From contig VZSF01007823.1 in NCBI GenBank assembly GCA_013398295.1, forward strand, positions 1,753,363 through 1,817,362: a stretch of DNA of 64,000 nt. Reading direction: 5' to 3'. Origin of the DNA: Chionis minor. Lineage: Eukaryota > Chordata > Aves > Charadriiformes > Chionididae. Below the pieces are notes generated by a model. That model saw only the letters and a program-made list of their open reading frames with translations, was not told where the DNA came from and ran no database searches. Every line of letters starts with the position of its first letter. Position 1 is the first letter of the stretch. This document shows, one piece after another, positions 22,241 through 36,190 of this stretch. Made by a program: the position numbers and the translations under genes.

Positions 22241-24239
22241 TCTTTCGAAGGGACTTCTGGAAGCTTTTCAAAGGGAAGTCATGATCTTTTTTTAAACCAG
22301 GCTTAGAACACCAGAGTTTCCAGTATTCTGGAATCCAGTATTTAAGGATGCAGTTCAGTTTTTCCTTTGTAAAGTTTTTGGCTGCTGAGCCATTTCTTCC
22401 CCTAGATTTCCTTTAGCACTCTTCCCTTTTTTTTTTTTCCCTTCTCCATCCAAAAGTATCACAAATTACTCGCTACCCGTAACAGATGAGGCAACAGCAC
22501 ACTTCCTAGCTGTCCCTTTTTCCTCATCTCCTCGATTTTCCTGGCGCTACTGAGCTTGGTCAGAAAAGCAGAAAGGTGCTATGTCAATTTGCTGTGCATC
22601 TTTTGGTCAAGCATCCAGTGTGAAATTGTTATGTAAAATGTACTTTTTCAGAGGGAACTCGCTACTAATTTGTTTCGTGGTTGGCTCTACCTTGCAGCTG
22701 CTGTGGGTTAACCAATACCTCTTTAATGCTTCTATCGTTCCAGAGAGCTGGGTATACATTTCAAAAAGATGCAATCCCTTCGAGTCGAGTAGGTAGCGAA
22801 GGTCGTACTTTCAGTATATTGACAAATGACGTGGTAGAGATCTACGGGTGAAGGACTGGCTTGAGCCAGTGAGCCTTAGTGTGTTTTGCAGAACACCTGC
22901 GTTGGGTTCCCACCTGAAAGAGCTCATGAACAGACCTACCTGGGACCTTGTCTGAAGCCTCTTCCTGGCACTCTCGATGGCAGGTGACTTGTGGGTAGGC
23001 CATGCCTTAGATAATGTTGAGCAACCTGGTTTCTGCCTAATGTACTTGCAGTTGGGCTGGGTATTGAACATTATTCGGAATCCATTATATATTTATCTTT
23101 ATACCCCTTTGTGGAAAATGATTTCTGTAAGTACCCTGTTATGGTTATGAAAGCCCAAACCAAGCATCAGTCTCAAACCCTTTGACCTGTCTGCACAGAA
23201 TGGAGATCTGTTTTGAAAAGGACTCCTTTATATCTGTTTTTACTCCATGCCCTTCCATTCATTTGCCTATACAAAGCAATAAAGGGTAAAACTAAAGTAA
23301 CATAAATTGGTCTGTCTTCCTGAATCCATGTCTCGCTAATGTACCCAGATTAACTCAACTGTAAATTGTCTCCTTTGGATGTCGTGTCTTGCTAAAAGTT
23401 TCCTATATGATTCATGATTTGGATTGCTTTTAACAGCTATTGGCTAAGCAATATGGTAAATGTACAAGGTGATGCAATTGGCATTAGTGAGAGGATGCAC
23501 AGGAGCATGTAATGCAGTCAATACTACATTAACTACTGATGCCCAATTACAGAAACTGGAAGAGTGGCTTTTAGGAGCATTAGGACTTGCAGAAGAGCTG
23601 AGATCACCTGCCGCTCCTTGCCTAAAAGCTTCACCCTTTACGCGCTGGGATCAAAGCAAACATTTAGTTGCTATTTTGTCATGTATAACAACGAAGGTAT
23701 TTTTTACCTTTTTTTTTTTTTTCCAAAAAGTGTCACACTGATGCTTTTAGCACATGTAAAATCCTATCTCCATATTTCAAGAATCTCCTTCCATCTCCTG
23801 GGGCAAGACTTTATTTGAATAAAAACTCTTTAAGCACCCCTGTATTTACTGTTTCACTGAAGCTTACTACTTTAGCCATTTTTTTCTTTTCAAGAAATAC
23901 TAAGTGCAATTTAGAGTGTCCTATTTCACTATGTCAGACAAGGCTCCCATTCGCTCCCCCCAGCTCCTTCCCTTTCCTAATCTGTATATGATTGTTTGTG
24001 ACCTCAGCTGGCTTGAAGTCTCTAGAAAGAGTGTTTTAAAATACAACCAGATACCACATAAAACAGGATATTTGAGTGTGTGACCTCTCTGCAGTCCACG
24101 TTCAGATTAAGCACACATTGTTTCCACCATTGCTTTTAAAACCCATTTGCAGTAGACAGCAAAGGACCACATTACACTAAAAGACAGTGCATACTTTTAG
24201 ATTGAGCCGAGTGTGATCACAGCTTCTAAATCTATTTTA

Positions 24240-24480
24240 AAAATAATGAGCAATGCCACTGCTGCACAGCAAAACTAGCAACCCACAAAGTTCCTCTGGA
24301 CTTGGAGCGAGATGGGAAATTAAGCGGCTTTAAGAAAATTGAAATATTTTAATATAAAAGACAGCTGGCAGGTGGCTTATTGCTCTTGTTGCAGCATTTG
24401 TCTTTACTTCCAGCTATGATACTTGGCATAGAGCTGCTGCTTTTAATTCTCAAAGCATTTTGCCAGAATTAAGGCATTCT
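24240..24480. promoter_or_regulatory. Candidate enhancer with paired E-boxes
   Basis: Two E-boxes, CAGCTG (24362-24367) and CAGGTG (24369-24374), are separated by a single base, inside unique sequence that also has GAAATATTTTAATAT and CTTTTAATTCTC. Closely paired E-boxes are bound by bHLH dimers of the kind that recruit LMO-LDB1 complexes, so autoregulation is conceivable but unproven. Confidence 0.35.
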
Positions 24481-27400
24481 GTGACCCAAGTTAGTATTCC
24501 CTCAAACTAAGACCTGGGTATCTGGGGGGGGGATGTGCCTGACCTTCCCCCCCACCACTCCAGAGGTGTGTGTGGGCTTCTGTGTGAGTTGTCCCAGATC
24601 TGTTCAGCTCTGCTTTCTCCCTGCACTGCCCTGCAAAAGAGGAGGGTGGGATCTGCACCGCCATCTCTTGTTGTGGCACAGTTGTGGGACCGAGTCCCGT
24701 GTCGCCTGCACCCCCGTGCTGGGTTTGGAGGTCGGAGCTCCGCGGAATAAGGGAGAAATAAGTTACGGATCTCCTGGGAAGGATGGGGCGCTGTTGCTCA
24801 CCTTGACTGTTGTTGGGGCAGTTGTGTTGATTCCCCTCTCAATAGGCAATTTTTTAAATTTAATTTCTTTTTTTTAATGTCCCTGAAGTTCAGCCCAAGT
24901 AACTGCAAATTGTTGAGGAAAAAACACTCACTAGCCTATCTTCCTGCCATAATTATGAGCATCGGTTGCATTCCCTTCCGATTCCTGCCATGGTTATACG
25001 TCGGTCGCGTTCCCCTCTGCTGTTTCATGCCTGCGACAGAAAAATGAGGTAAGAGTGTGCTGTAATACGTCCTGACAGTCTGCGGGCGCTTCCTTAGCCA
25101 CCCTCATTTGGTAGATGGTGCCTCAGCTTCTCAGGCAGCCAGTGTGTTGGTTCTCCGTGGGATTGCCCCGAGGTCCCGTGGAGCTCTGCCCCGTATCTCG
25201 TGACCGTCCAGTATTTGCTGTGGCCGGAGGAAGGAGGGACTGGAGGGGCAGGAGCAGAGGAGAAGCACTGTTATTTTTAAGAGGACTGTTGCTTTCAGTT
25301 CCCGATAGATGCTCTTTTGAACGTCCGGGGGGAGGGAGCAGACGGTAACCTGCTGGTTTTCTCCTTGCAGTAATGTGTTTAAAAGGTGGCACCAGCAGTG
25401 GAGGCATGGGGGAACTTGACTGAGCTCTGCCTTCAGCGCGGCTTCAACACAGACAAGTATCCTGTGCTTGATGCACTTTCCAAGCTGTACAAATAATGCT
25501 GTAAATGTCTGAAGTACCCAGCAGGGCAAGGCAAAATGTCCTTGAGCAACTTTGTGTTTAGACAGTGTTTTCTCTTTTCCTTTGATCAGGAGGGAGCAGA
25601 TGTGTCTCTTCTTATGTGTGTGTTCGTGCACACCCCCGATGCACACGCGTTCCCTGTCCTTGTGCAGGGGCTGCAGTATTTAGGGCAGGCTGTTGTTCCT
25701 CTTTGTTCTTTCTTATTACTGTTTTTTTCCAGGGAATCTAAGTAGGAATTCAGAGAAGTCAGACTAAACAAGGTTTTAACTTACTCTTGCTTATTCCCTT
25801 ATCTCTCTTTAATTTGGATAGAGTTTAAAAAAAAAAAATAAGGCTCCCTTTAAAAAAAAAGTATGCGTACGTGTAATCGATTCATTGACTAGTCTTTTTG
25901 GGGTTTTTTAAGCATTCAGTCTAAGTGGGCTGCTCAGTGAAATTTGTACATTCATAAAATAGCTGATTGAAAAGCAATATTTCAGATAAATACAAGCCAG
26001 CGATCTATCAGCAGTTGTAATAAAAGCTGGGCTTCAGGCTGTGATTTTATTTTGAAATAATAAGAATTGCTTTATTCTTTTTACTTGAGTTACCATGGTA
26101 ATTCTGTCGTGTAGCAGTGTTATATTGATTTAGAAAGTGGACAGTAATATTTCTTTTGTGTTATTCTGTTTCTAGGGGTTGATTTCTAATTTCCACTTGG
26201 AGATTACTTTTATAAATTTCTTAAGTCCTTCCACTTTTTTCTCTAGCAGTGTAATTTTCCTCTCACACATTGCTATTTTCTGAGCTTATTGGTTTGCTCT
26301 TATTTTAAATTAAACTTGCTGGTTTCAAATATTGAAATGACATCTTTGTCTGTGTCTGTACTTTGGTTTAGCAAAATATTACAGTCTGCTGTTTTATGCT
26401 TAATAATTTAAGGGAAGCTTTATGTCTGCCATCAGTGGTTGTTGGTAACTTATGACTAAACCAACACAGAGCTTAAACCTCTGACATTTTAATACTCTGT
26501 AACGATGCTTCCACCCTGCACACTGTTTCTTTTTTTTAATCTGCTTTGTGTACGTGTATGCTAAAGAGAATGACAATTAAATTCTGAAGAGATCACGAGG
26601 AGTTTTTGGGTGTAGCTGGCTCTTGGCCACTTTAGGTCTCTGTCACACTTGAGAGAACCACTGGTTTTATCCATCCCGCGGGTATCTTCCCATCCTCCCC
26701 ATGCAGTTAAGAAGCTTCAAGTTTTCTGAAACCAAAACTTCTGGCTTGCAGAAGTGTGTGTACATACCCGATGGCTGACAAAAAATAATAAACTGCTTTA
26801 GCTCTGTACAGGATTGTTATACCTTAGCTATGAAGCACTGCTCTTAGATTGCTGCTGCTTTAAGAAATGACAGCCTAAACAGGATGCGACGGTTCCTTGT
26901 GGCATCTGTTTCTTTTTTTGTGAATGAGAAATAATGCTTCTATTCCGAACCTGGGAGATGAGGGGAAATGAACCTCAAACATCACTGTTTCCAGAAGTGG
27001 TAGTTTAGATCCTGAAACCAAAGCCGAGAATTCTGCTTTTAAACAGAAGTCGTTCAGCTTACCTTTCAGTATAGAGGGTGGGAAAGCTACTTTGTGAGCA
27101 CTAAGTACAAATTTCCTCATCTCGTGAAAATGCCACCGAAAGGTTTTTGCGGTGCGAGTAACTGGTGGGAGGGGGTCTGAAGTCTTGTTCTGTTGCCCCT
27201 TGGTTTTGTTCCTGTGTGAAGCTCACAACAGTAAGAAAAGGAGTCCAGGAGCCCCAGCTGATCTCTGCTGGGTTCACTGCAGCAGCTACGAGGAGGAATT
27301 GCCATCAGCTGGAAACAGCAGAAAAAGAAGGGAAGGATGGCATGAAAACGCGGTGGTTGACCTCAAAAGGCCTGAGGTATGAGCTAGCTGGAAAAAGGCA

Positions 27401-28529
27401 AATGCAACCCTGGAATGGATTGAACAAGAAACTGCTAATAATGATCCCTGCTAGTAACGCCGGAGAGAGGCACTGATAGACCTTGTCTATCGTGGGTAAA
27501 CCACAGATCGTTCTCAGTGACAGTAAATCCATGTGGAAATAGTGGCAGAAAGGATGCTCGTGAAGATGGAAGGGTCCATGCTTCCACTTGTCTACCTTTG
27601 CAAAATGAAGGCTGACTGGTCTGCCCTGTATGAGGACAACTGGGAGGGTGAACGCCAAGAAGGAAGGAAGACAGGCTTTTTACCCCAAAATGTTTTATCG
27701 TCCTTAGAACAAGTAGTTGGAAATGGCTAAGAAAATTCCTAGGCTAGCAACTTGAAAGCTTCTAGGCTTCAGAAGCGTTGGTCTCTAGATCAGCCTTCCC
27801 CAGAGAACAGTGGAGGCAGGAATCTGAATCGTTAGGGTTAGGGAAGGAGATGGTATGATAGCCTCCGGCTGCAGGAGGTGGGACTCGCTAGTCCTCCTCA
27901 GTCGTCAGTCCATGCTGAGGCATTTATGTCACAGTGTATGAAGCTCTGTCAGTGTTTCCATATAAAACCCATATTTTCATGAACATTCATTTATGGTGAA
28001 AGTCTGCGCATAAGATCTTGCCTGAGGATACCTTTTTCTTTCCTATTAAAATTTTATAAACCCGTCACTTGGCTGGGATTTTTAGTTCTCAGTGAAAGTA
28101 AAATAGAAGGAGGGCCCTACTGGGGAAGCACGGAGGGTATAGTGTCAATTTCTTCCTTCGTGTTTCCTTTAAAAAAATAAAATATAAAATAAAAGGCACC
28201 AGCTACAAGCTTATGGGTGAACTCCTGGATAGGAATGGCAAAAGCCACGTCTGCAGGTTCCAAACTTCTTTTTAATGATCTGATTTGGTTTGATCTGAGT
28301 GTGAAAATGCATAAGCAGCTGCTGTTCCCAGAAATCCCCCTAGCTTTTCTGCATGCATGTTGATGTGCAGGTGTTGCCTGTGCCGTTCTGCTTGAGAGCA
28401 GTGATCCACAAACTTTGAAACCTTCAAATAGGTCTTGACCTGTGAGGCTGTAATGGCCCTTGGAGCCTTTACGGCCCATCGGGTGATGTCTGTTACACAT
28501 TAGTCTGTAATAGCTCCAGAATAAATAAC

Positions 28530-28690
28530 TTGATTTTTTTTTTTAAGTCAGTAATTATATCTCTCCGCAATGGAGTGCAATGGCTCCACATGCTAAAATG
28601 CAGTTTTAAAGTACTGCAACAAGAGACTGTTTAATGTCTCTGACAGTCTCAGCGCTGAGCGCGAGTCCTCTGCTTTCTTTCTCCAGCATT
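28530..28690. promoter_or_regulatory. Candidate conserved non-coding element
   Basis: Unique sequence beginning AGTCAGTAATTATATC and carrying two GAGTGCAATGG-like and AGACTGTTTAATGTCTC motifs, the latter an imperfect dyad. No repeat or ORF signal. Confidence 0.3.
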
Positions 28691-31600
28691 TTCTTTCTCA
28701 TTGCTTACTCAGATTACAGCATATCCATGCCTCCAGGAGCTGACATCTCGCCCCAGATTCCCTCTGATGTGGCAAACAAGTAGCTGATACTGTGGGGTCT
28801 CCTCAAAATAATGCTTTGGTCTTTCCCCATCACACCTGCTTTTCAGGAAAAGCTTCAGCTGATAATTTGCACTCATCTTAGCAGGGCTCTGTGCTCAAGA
28901 GAGCAATCTTGCCCTGGCAGGAGAAAGGACTAGATGATTTAATAGACTTTTTAGAAAATAATTTCTCTCTGTATCTGATCTTTCCACAGGATACAGTGCT
29001 GCGTGCATCCTAAGTTGGGATTTGGGTTTGCTACCCCCTACTTAGCAGATATTTTCTTTCCCTATGGTTCATTCAATTATAACTCTAGGATATATCTTCT
29101 GGGACTGAGTAATTGGCTAGGTCAGAAGTAATCTTTATTTTCGCTGGAGAGATGTTTACAAACTGATGCTGTAGTATCTCTTTAAAACCCACTGAGAATC
29201 TGATTAAAGGCCTGAGGATCTTCTGCAAAGATTGCCTGCTCCCAGTTGACTTGAAAGGGTCAGCATGCTGTCACAGTTTCGACGACTAAGAATTAACTTA
29301 AGGCTGATTCAAATGCTACTCTCTGCGTATAGCATTGATTGGACTGCTTTCAGATGGCAAGAGGTAACTTTATACTGTAGCATGTGTGAACTCCATTTAG
29401 TTAAATAGGGAAGCTGAATGAATATGGTTGCTTGTGGCGCAGGAGCTCAAAGGTGAATGTGTTCTACCCCTTCTGCCCTGAATTAAATACTTTGGGGAGG
29501 ATGAGAGGGAAACATAATTCTCATGGTAACATACTCGGGATACGGACTGCTGCAGCTGTTCTTCACCGAGCGCGGCTCCGAAGTTTTGCATAATCTTTTT
29601 TTCTTCTCTTTTCCTGCACGTGGTCCACCCTGTAGGCTTGACCTTAATGAGGTGGGATTGCTTGTAGTGAAAACAGCAGCTCTTTTGAATGGGGGGGGAA
29701 AAAAGCCCAGACCCAATAAAATGAGTTTGTTGGGGTGTTCTCGCTGCCCCTTTTGCAGGAATTGGTAGCAGCGCTAAGATTTTTAACCTGGCTTCATGCG
29801 AGCATCAATGCTCAAAGGCATCGTGCATTAATGCAGGAAGCAGCTGGTGTTGCCTCGCGCAAAGCTGTGGGGTTTGTGGTGCCGAGCTTCCAGTCGCTAG
29901 CCTTGGAGGAGCTTTTAAAAAGGCCCTGCAGAAGGCGACCACCTGACATAACCACGTGCTCTGCGGGAAGCAATGCCAAGCTGAAAACGGGTGTATTCTC
30001 GCGCTGTCAGCGCGTGCACCACAGCGGGCAGTGCTGCTGCTCCTGCCGCGGCTGAGCCCCTCGTGGGGAAGTTCTGCCGAGCAGAAAGCAGAATTTTATG
30101 GAAAGAAAATGGGCTGAGCTGAGGTGTGCTCCTGAGGACCTGCCAGCCTCTCCACCACGCCAGTGGTGGACTCTAGCCGATGGAGCAACCAGGGAAGGTG
30201 CCCCACCATCATTAAAGCTTCAGCTGGAATGCAGGGGCCAGCTGGTCTAAGTCGGCGTCTTCCTGCTTCAAAGCAAAGGTGGGGGTTCCTGATTTCTTGC
30301 TTCCTCTAATGTCTGGTAAGCTAAAGGCCTTTTTGGTGGTACGGTCACGGCACCTGGGCCCTTCTTGGGGTTTCATAGATGCATCACGAGTAAACAATCT
30401 CAAGGGTTTGGGTGCGTCTGTATTAAAGGGTTCAGATTTCCCTGGGCAATTTCTTGTGGGATTCTTCCTAGGGTTGTCTTGGAGTGAGTGCAACGTAGCC
30501 ATAGGCTGACATCTTAGGCTGATCTAAAGCCTTGCTGTGGTTTTTCTTTTGCTTTTTCTTGCTTTTATTGTCTTGCAACTGTTGTAATAAGTCTGGGAGG
30601 AAGAGATGCTGGAAATGCTGACAGGATTGGAGTTAGAGCAACCGGAGAGGCCGTGCTGCAGTAATGTACTGCTCAGCTTTAATTGTGCCCAGTGCAATTT
30701 CTGTGCTCCCTGTGGGCAGTTACTGTGCGGTGCTCCTGCGTGGTGGCCATGTTTGCATCCAGAGTTGCAATTTGCCAGTGGTCACTCTCAGAAGAAAAAT
30801 GTGCCCTGGCGGGATCTTGAGCGAGCTGAAAGCAATAGCAACTGTACCAGCCAAGGCAGAGGAAAAGAGAGCAATTTCGATGTCTCCTGTAGGTGACCAG
30901 CCATGGAGTCAGACAGTCTTCTATCTGCAAGACCTAAAAAAATTACACCAGAGACTGACAATCTCGTCTCTCCTACCCCCACCCTCCCCTCCCAGGCTGG
31001 AGGAACCGCTGCCTTGTGGTCACTGCAGTTTAGTTGTGGCATGTTTCACTGTACGCAATTGGATCCATTTTCTGTACATTAACCAAAGCTCTGATTGCCT
31101 CTTGTGATGAATATTTTGACTGTCTTTTGTCATTATAAACTTTTTATCCAACGACACAGTGCACTGAACTAAGATGCTGTGGACATGTCACAGTAGCCCC
31201 CGTGCTACACTTGATGGATACTCAGTGTTTGCTTTTGTTTCTTTTCATCCCGTCATCTTTCTGCTTGGAATGGCTGGCTCCTTCCTTATTGCTGAGCGAG
31301 CTCCGTGTCTTTAAGTCTCAAATTATGACTTGTTTCCCACTGTCCTCCCATCCCAAGGAACTAGATAAAACTTTGAGTTCAATAAAACCCTTGCCAAATC
31401 CTTATCTGTGCTTAGGGTTTCTCAGTATGTGCTGTTCTCATTTTGCTTGTAAGCTCACAGCACTGACTCTCCAAAGAACACTCCTCGGTGATGCTTAATC
31501 AAAGAAGGCAAATATTTCTTGGTCTTCATTTACGTTTCCATTAGATCTACAGAGCAAGGCAGTTGTGGAGATTATTACGCTGGTTCCTGCTACAGGAGAG

Positions 31601-34559
31601 AGTCATGTGAGGTGTTACTACCGTACCAGCTGTGAACGGTGTGACAAGTCTTATTTTGTTTCAATTAAATGAATACTCCTCAAATGGCATTAACCTAGTT
31701 AAATGTTGCTTATCAAAGCAAGATCTGTAAAGCCAGCCAGGTAAGTGCGTATTACTGTTTGAAGTTGTATGAGAATGCAGGAGGAGGAGTTGATTTTGAA
31801 CTTTCCTCACGCTGCATATCGTGATCAAGCGCTAGAGGTGACTTTAACATCTGAATGAGTTGGTTGTTAAAGGAGTAGTGTTGATAGCAGGGCTGTGTTT
31901 ACTCAGCATTTCCCTGCAAGCTCTCAGAGCGCTCCTTCCACTTAAGTGTTTACCCATGAGTTTGGCAGAGATTCTTACCCAGCGAAGGAAACGTCTTACA
32001 CATCCTGTGGATGCTGAATGACAGTATTTCCATGGAATAAATGCAGAAGATGCTTTTTATGGCCTGGAGGGAATCACTAAGACATCATGTAGGAAAAAAA
32101 AAACGCAGCAAGAAGACTTGACCCAGCTTGTATTTATGTTTGTTTGGTACTATGCTATGTAAGGCGGTGTATGCATACGGAATACCAAGAAATAATCTCC
32201 AAGTTAGAATGTTTGGATTAAGCTTCCAATAAAAAGTTGAGAAGGGCAATGAAAATACAGTAACTTTCCCAAAATAGCAGCATATTGGTAATCTGTGGTG
32301 AGATGAAATTCTGGTCTCCGCATCTCGGGCCTGAACACGGTATGCTGAATTGCAAAAAAACATGTAAGTTCATGTGATTCTTGCTTCAGTCCCATACCCA
32401 AGGGCAGATCAGCATGGGTGCTGGCTGTCAGTCTGTTTCCAGTTTACTTTGAGAGTAAGACTTTGTCTTATACTGTGTCAAATGCTAATCTGGCTAAGGC
32501 TTTTTGTATCGCTTGTGCAATTTAATATGTCATCCTGACCTTCCCCCTTGCTGGATTTACTGTACTGTATAATAGGTCTTATGGCAAACTGGTTTTCCTC
32601 TAAAATAGAGAGAAACAATTTGGGAACAATGCGCGAACCAAATGAACCACGTGCTCTGCTGTAAGACTGGTTGGCAATGCTGTTTTAAAAATATTAGCAA
32701 GGAGATATGCAATAAAGCACATGAGTGTCTTTGGAAATGTTAAAGTAAACTGGGTCTTTGTGTAGGGGAGGAGATACTAGGTAGTCACCCAGCAGGGGAA
32801 GAGAAGGGCATGCATGGGTTGGAAGCAGGACGTACTGGGGTTTTTTTGTGAGTTTCGGGTATTACTGGCTCTAAGTAAGAAGAACTGATACAGAGGTACT
32901 ATGCAACCTGCCATTTTAAAGTGTACACAGAAAATTATTGCTAACTAGTTAACGGTTTGTCAACATTTTAGTCTTTATGCTACATGACTGATCAACTAGT
33001 ATTTAATCTTCTCCTGGATGTTGGGTGGTTTTGGCTAGTTTTGCCAAACTTGCCCACAGGAACAGGATCTGAAGAGGTGGTGAGTGTGTAGCATTGCTCT
33101 GCTTCGTGCCACAGTCCCATGCAGAAGGTTCAAAAGGGCTGTTTCATGGCCAGCTCTGCTGTGGGGTAGCGGTGGGGTGCTTGCAAGCACTCAGTACCTT
33201 CAGTCCTTGGTGGCCATCCTGCGGGATGTGCCGCAGAGGGAGCCGGTGCCTCACCTGAGCTGCTTGCCGTGGAGGCTGTGTCTTGCTCCCGCTTGAGAGC
33301 GCGTGGCCAAAAGGCATGGTTTGATGCATGGAACAAAGAGAGGAAGAGTCGAGACCTTCCCAAGCACTGTGGCAGAGCCCTCCTCCTGTTTGCCCCTGTG
33401 CTGGCTGTGGTGCAAACCCACCATCTGTGCTTCACCTGGAGCTGCGCCCGAGGAGCACGTCCTGCTTTATACCACTGTCTTCCCCACTTCTTTCAGACAT
33501 CCGTGTGGCTCTGTACTCATCCTGCCTCTTGAAAAGGTAGAAATCTTCATTTCTCCCTCCATTTTTGAAGAACTGAGATTCTTAAGTCCTTGAATCATTT
33601 GACTTGCCCTCTGCTATGCTGCCTTTGCAGCATCCCTTTTATATAATCACCACTGCTCGCAGTATTCTGTAATACAGCCCCACTCCTCTCTCTAATAGAC
33701 TGCTATGATGTCCATGACTTACATCCCTGAATTTTCATTAATGCTACAAAGACTTTTATGCACTTTAAAAGGGAACAGATGGATTCTTCCCTATTTTGGA
33801 AGAGATCATTCGTGCCTGTCCACCTTCTCAAGTTCACCTATTTTCATTACTTTAACTTAAAATGATTTGTGGAGCCTTCTGAGCTCTCAAAATTAAACCG
33901 GAGCCTGAATAAGATTTGAACCTAGATTTTGCTCATCTAGCCTAAAGTAGATGATAGCTTCAAGGGAAGACCTAGAGAATAGTTCATTTTGGTTATAGTT
34001 CAAAACAGTAGTCAGTCTCTTCTTTCCCACTGTGCTCTTTCAACGTTGCTCCAAGGAAGCTCACAAAGAGCCCTTCTGAGATTGAACTGGGAACAAAGTG
34101 CTAATTGTTAAATTATCTTTTGCCCCCCAAAACCTAAGGAAAATCATCTGAAGGATGTTAGTTGCATACAGAGTATTTCTGTCTCCATCCAGGGTTAAGT
34201 AGTCTGTTTTAGAAAACCTTTATGTTTTGTCCTTCGGGGTTCTCAATAGGCTTTTGCGCTCAAACAATAAGGACTCTAGCAGGTGGCATTTTTTGGCAAA
34301 TGACCTCTTCTCAACATCAGGATGTTCAGAAGTTGGCCTTTCTCATCTTTTTCAGAACTATTAAAATAGGAGGTGAAGGGCAAATGTACTGCTAATAGGG
34401 TGAAGATGTACTAAGATCTTAGACTGGCTGAAAATCAAAATACCGGTTTCCAAAGAACTGAGTAACTGGTGAAGAGCGTGGTCTAATAGCTGGGCATAGT
34501 AACTAGCAGCACTTCACTCTAGAAACAAATGACGCAAACTTACAAGAGCGGGTCTTCTG

Positions 34560-34930
34560 CTGTGGCAGAGGTTAATTATACGAGTGGTTCTGCAACTTGC
34601 AGGCTTTTTCTTCTGTGCTCTGCTCACATTTGCCTTTCTGACGTGAACTGCAGTAATATGCACAATTTATGTGTCTCTGTCTGATTTTGGTTAATTGTAG
34701 TAGTAATTACTAATTTCCAACCCTTGACCTGCTTTTTTAATCGCATTTTTTAAACGATCTTTTTGTGCCATTTTAGAATTTGGTGTTTGGTTTTTAATTT
34801 AGATAAATTATGCTAAAGTGTTCTTGAGAGAGCTGCACGCTAAGGTCAAAAGCTTTATCTGCGCAGTGCCCATTTACTTCAACCTATTTTAATAATCGTA
34901 GCCGCTTTCTTTAATGGGTAGCTTTTGTCT
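34560..34930. promoter_or_regulatory. Candidate enhancer with GATA and homeodomain motifs
   Basis: Dense in TTAATT, TAGTAATTAC and TTTAATTTAG motifs, with AGATAA at 34801-34806 on the + strand and TTATCT at 34855-34860, which is AGATAA on the minus strand. Unique and non-coding. One of the stronger enhancer candidates in intron 1 by texture. Confidence 0.4.
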
Positions 34931-35639
34931 GAACTATGCTAAATCTGTCCTGTTTAGACCAGTCTGCTGATGTCGTGGTAAAACAAAGTGCTGCGGAGCA
35001 GCCCTGAGGCTTCGGGATCACCGCCTGGGTCGGGGAGGTTGTGAGGCCGGGTTTCCCTCCCAGCACAGCTCCCCACGGCACCTGCCCCTCTGCAAAGCAC
35101 CCAGAGATGGGCCACGGCTCTGCGGTGCTCGGTGGCCACCCTGGGATGTATCTTCAGCATCCCACCATCAGTTCAGCCACGATCACAGCTTTTCCCCCCC
35201 ATAAGTAATAGGCGCATTCCCGTTGCTGCTGGCAGGGGTCCCTCGTTACGCTGATTGCACCCCGAGCAGGACCATTTTTTGATCCCTCTGCTCTCCCCAG
35301 ACATAGAAAAGGATATATATGTGCAGGTTGAGGTGGTTTGCTTTGGCTGTTTGTGGTAAACTGTGCTAGACTTTACGCAGACGGGTTTTCCTACCTTTCT
35401 CTCCTCCTCCGCCCCCTTTTGCATTCAGTGGGGGAAAAAGTTTGACAGGGTGCGACGTTTTCGAACTTGCAAACAGGTATTAAAGAGCAATTAGCTGGCC
35501 GGGCTCTCTGGATGAAACAGAGAAAGCTTGCCAAAGATCTTCTTGTCTTTAAACATTTGTACAAATCTCTTGTCAAATATAGAAGTAATTGCCTTTTCCC
35601 CCCTTTTCTTTTTCCTCTCTTCTCAACCACTTTCAGTCC

Positions 35640-36190
35640 TGCATCTGGTTTAATATAATGGGTGTTTGCATGAATGGCTTAGTTAGCCAGGGTGGTAATA
35701 AAACACTTTAAATTTATTGTGACATTTGGATTTAATTAAAAAGTACACACTTAGGAAAGTAAAACATAATGTGTAGAGGGAGTCAGGAAGGTTTTTCTCC
35801 TTTTCTTCCAAAAAGCTAATTAGAGTTGTATTTTAAATTGTTTATGTGCTGCTAATCATTGTAATAAATCATTTACACTGAGAAAGACACACTCTAATGT
35901 GCTTGTGTAACTGTTTATGCTCTCAAGTTTCTATCATGAACAAATTGATCTGGAAGTGAATTTATTAACCACTAGGGAAGAAATCATTAGTGCTTTCTCT
36001 AAATATTCCCCAGGTACACTTTTATTATAGTAGTTTACTGTTTTAACTAAAAGTAACGTTACAGGGCCTTGGTTGTAATTATGATGCAAATTGACTTTCC
36101 GTCACTTAAAAGGAGGGAAAACTGCCTTTTTGCTGGCAATATATATTTATGCATATATATATATATGCCAGAGCACCTCACAGCTTCCAA
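35640..36190. promoter_or_regulatory. Strong candidate conserved element cluster
   Basis: About 550 bp of unique AT-rich sequence with many homeodomain-type sites (TTTAATTAAAAAG near 35731, AGCTAATTAGAG near 35815, GCTAATCATTGTAATAAATC near 35851) and a perfect POU octamer ATGCAAAT at 36084-36091. It includes an AT hairpin bounded by TGGCA and TGCCA (36134-36170). No ORF and no retroelement. By texture the best enhancer candidate in the intron. Confidence 0.45.

Noticed and set aside
23460..23741. Possible retroviral-like or gag-like ORF
   Set aside because: No conserved motif could be recognised and the frame runs into a poly-T tract; too little to call a viral relic.
25131..25646. 171-codon minus-strand ORF
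   Set aside because: Overlapped by other frames on both strands, no known domain or plausible splice sites; treated as chance.
27830..27846. Interstitial telomere repeat (TTAGGG)
   Set aside because: Only two units (GTTAGGGTTAGGG), which is within chance.
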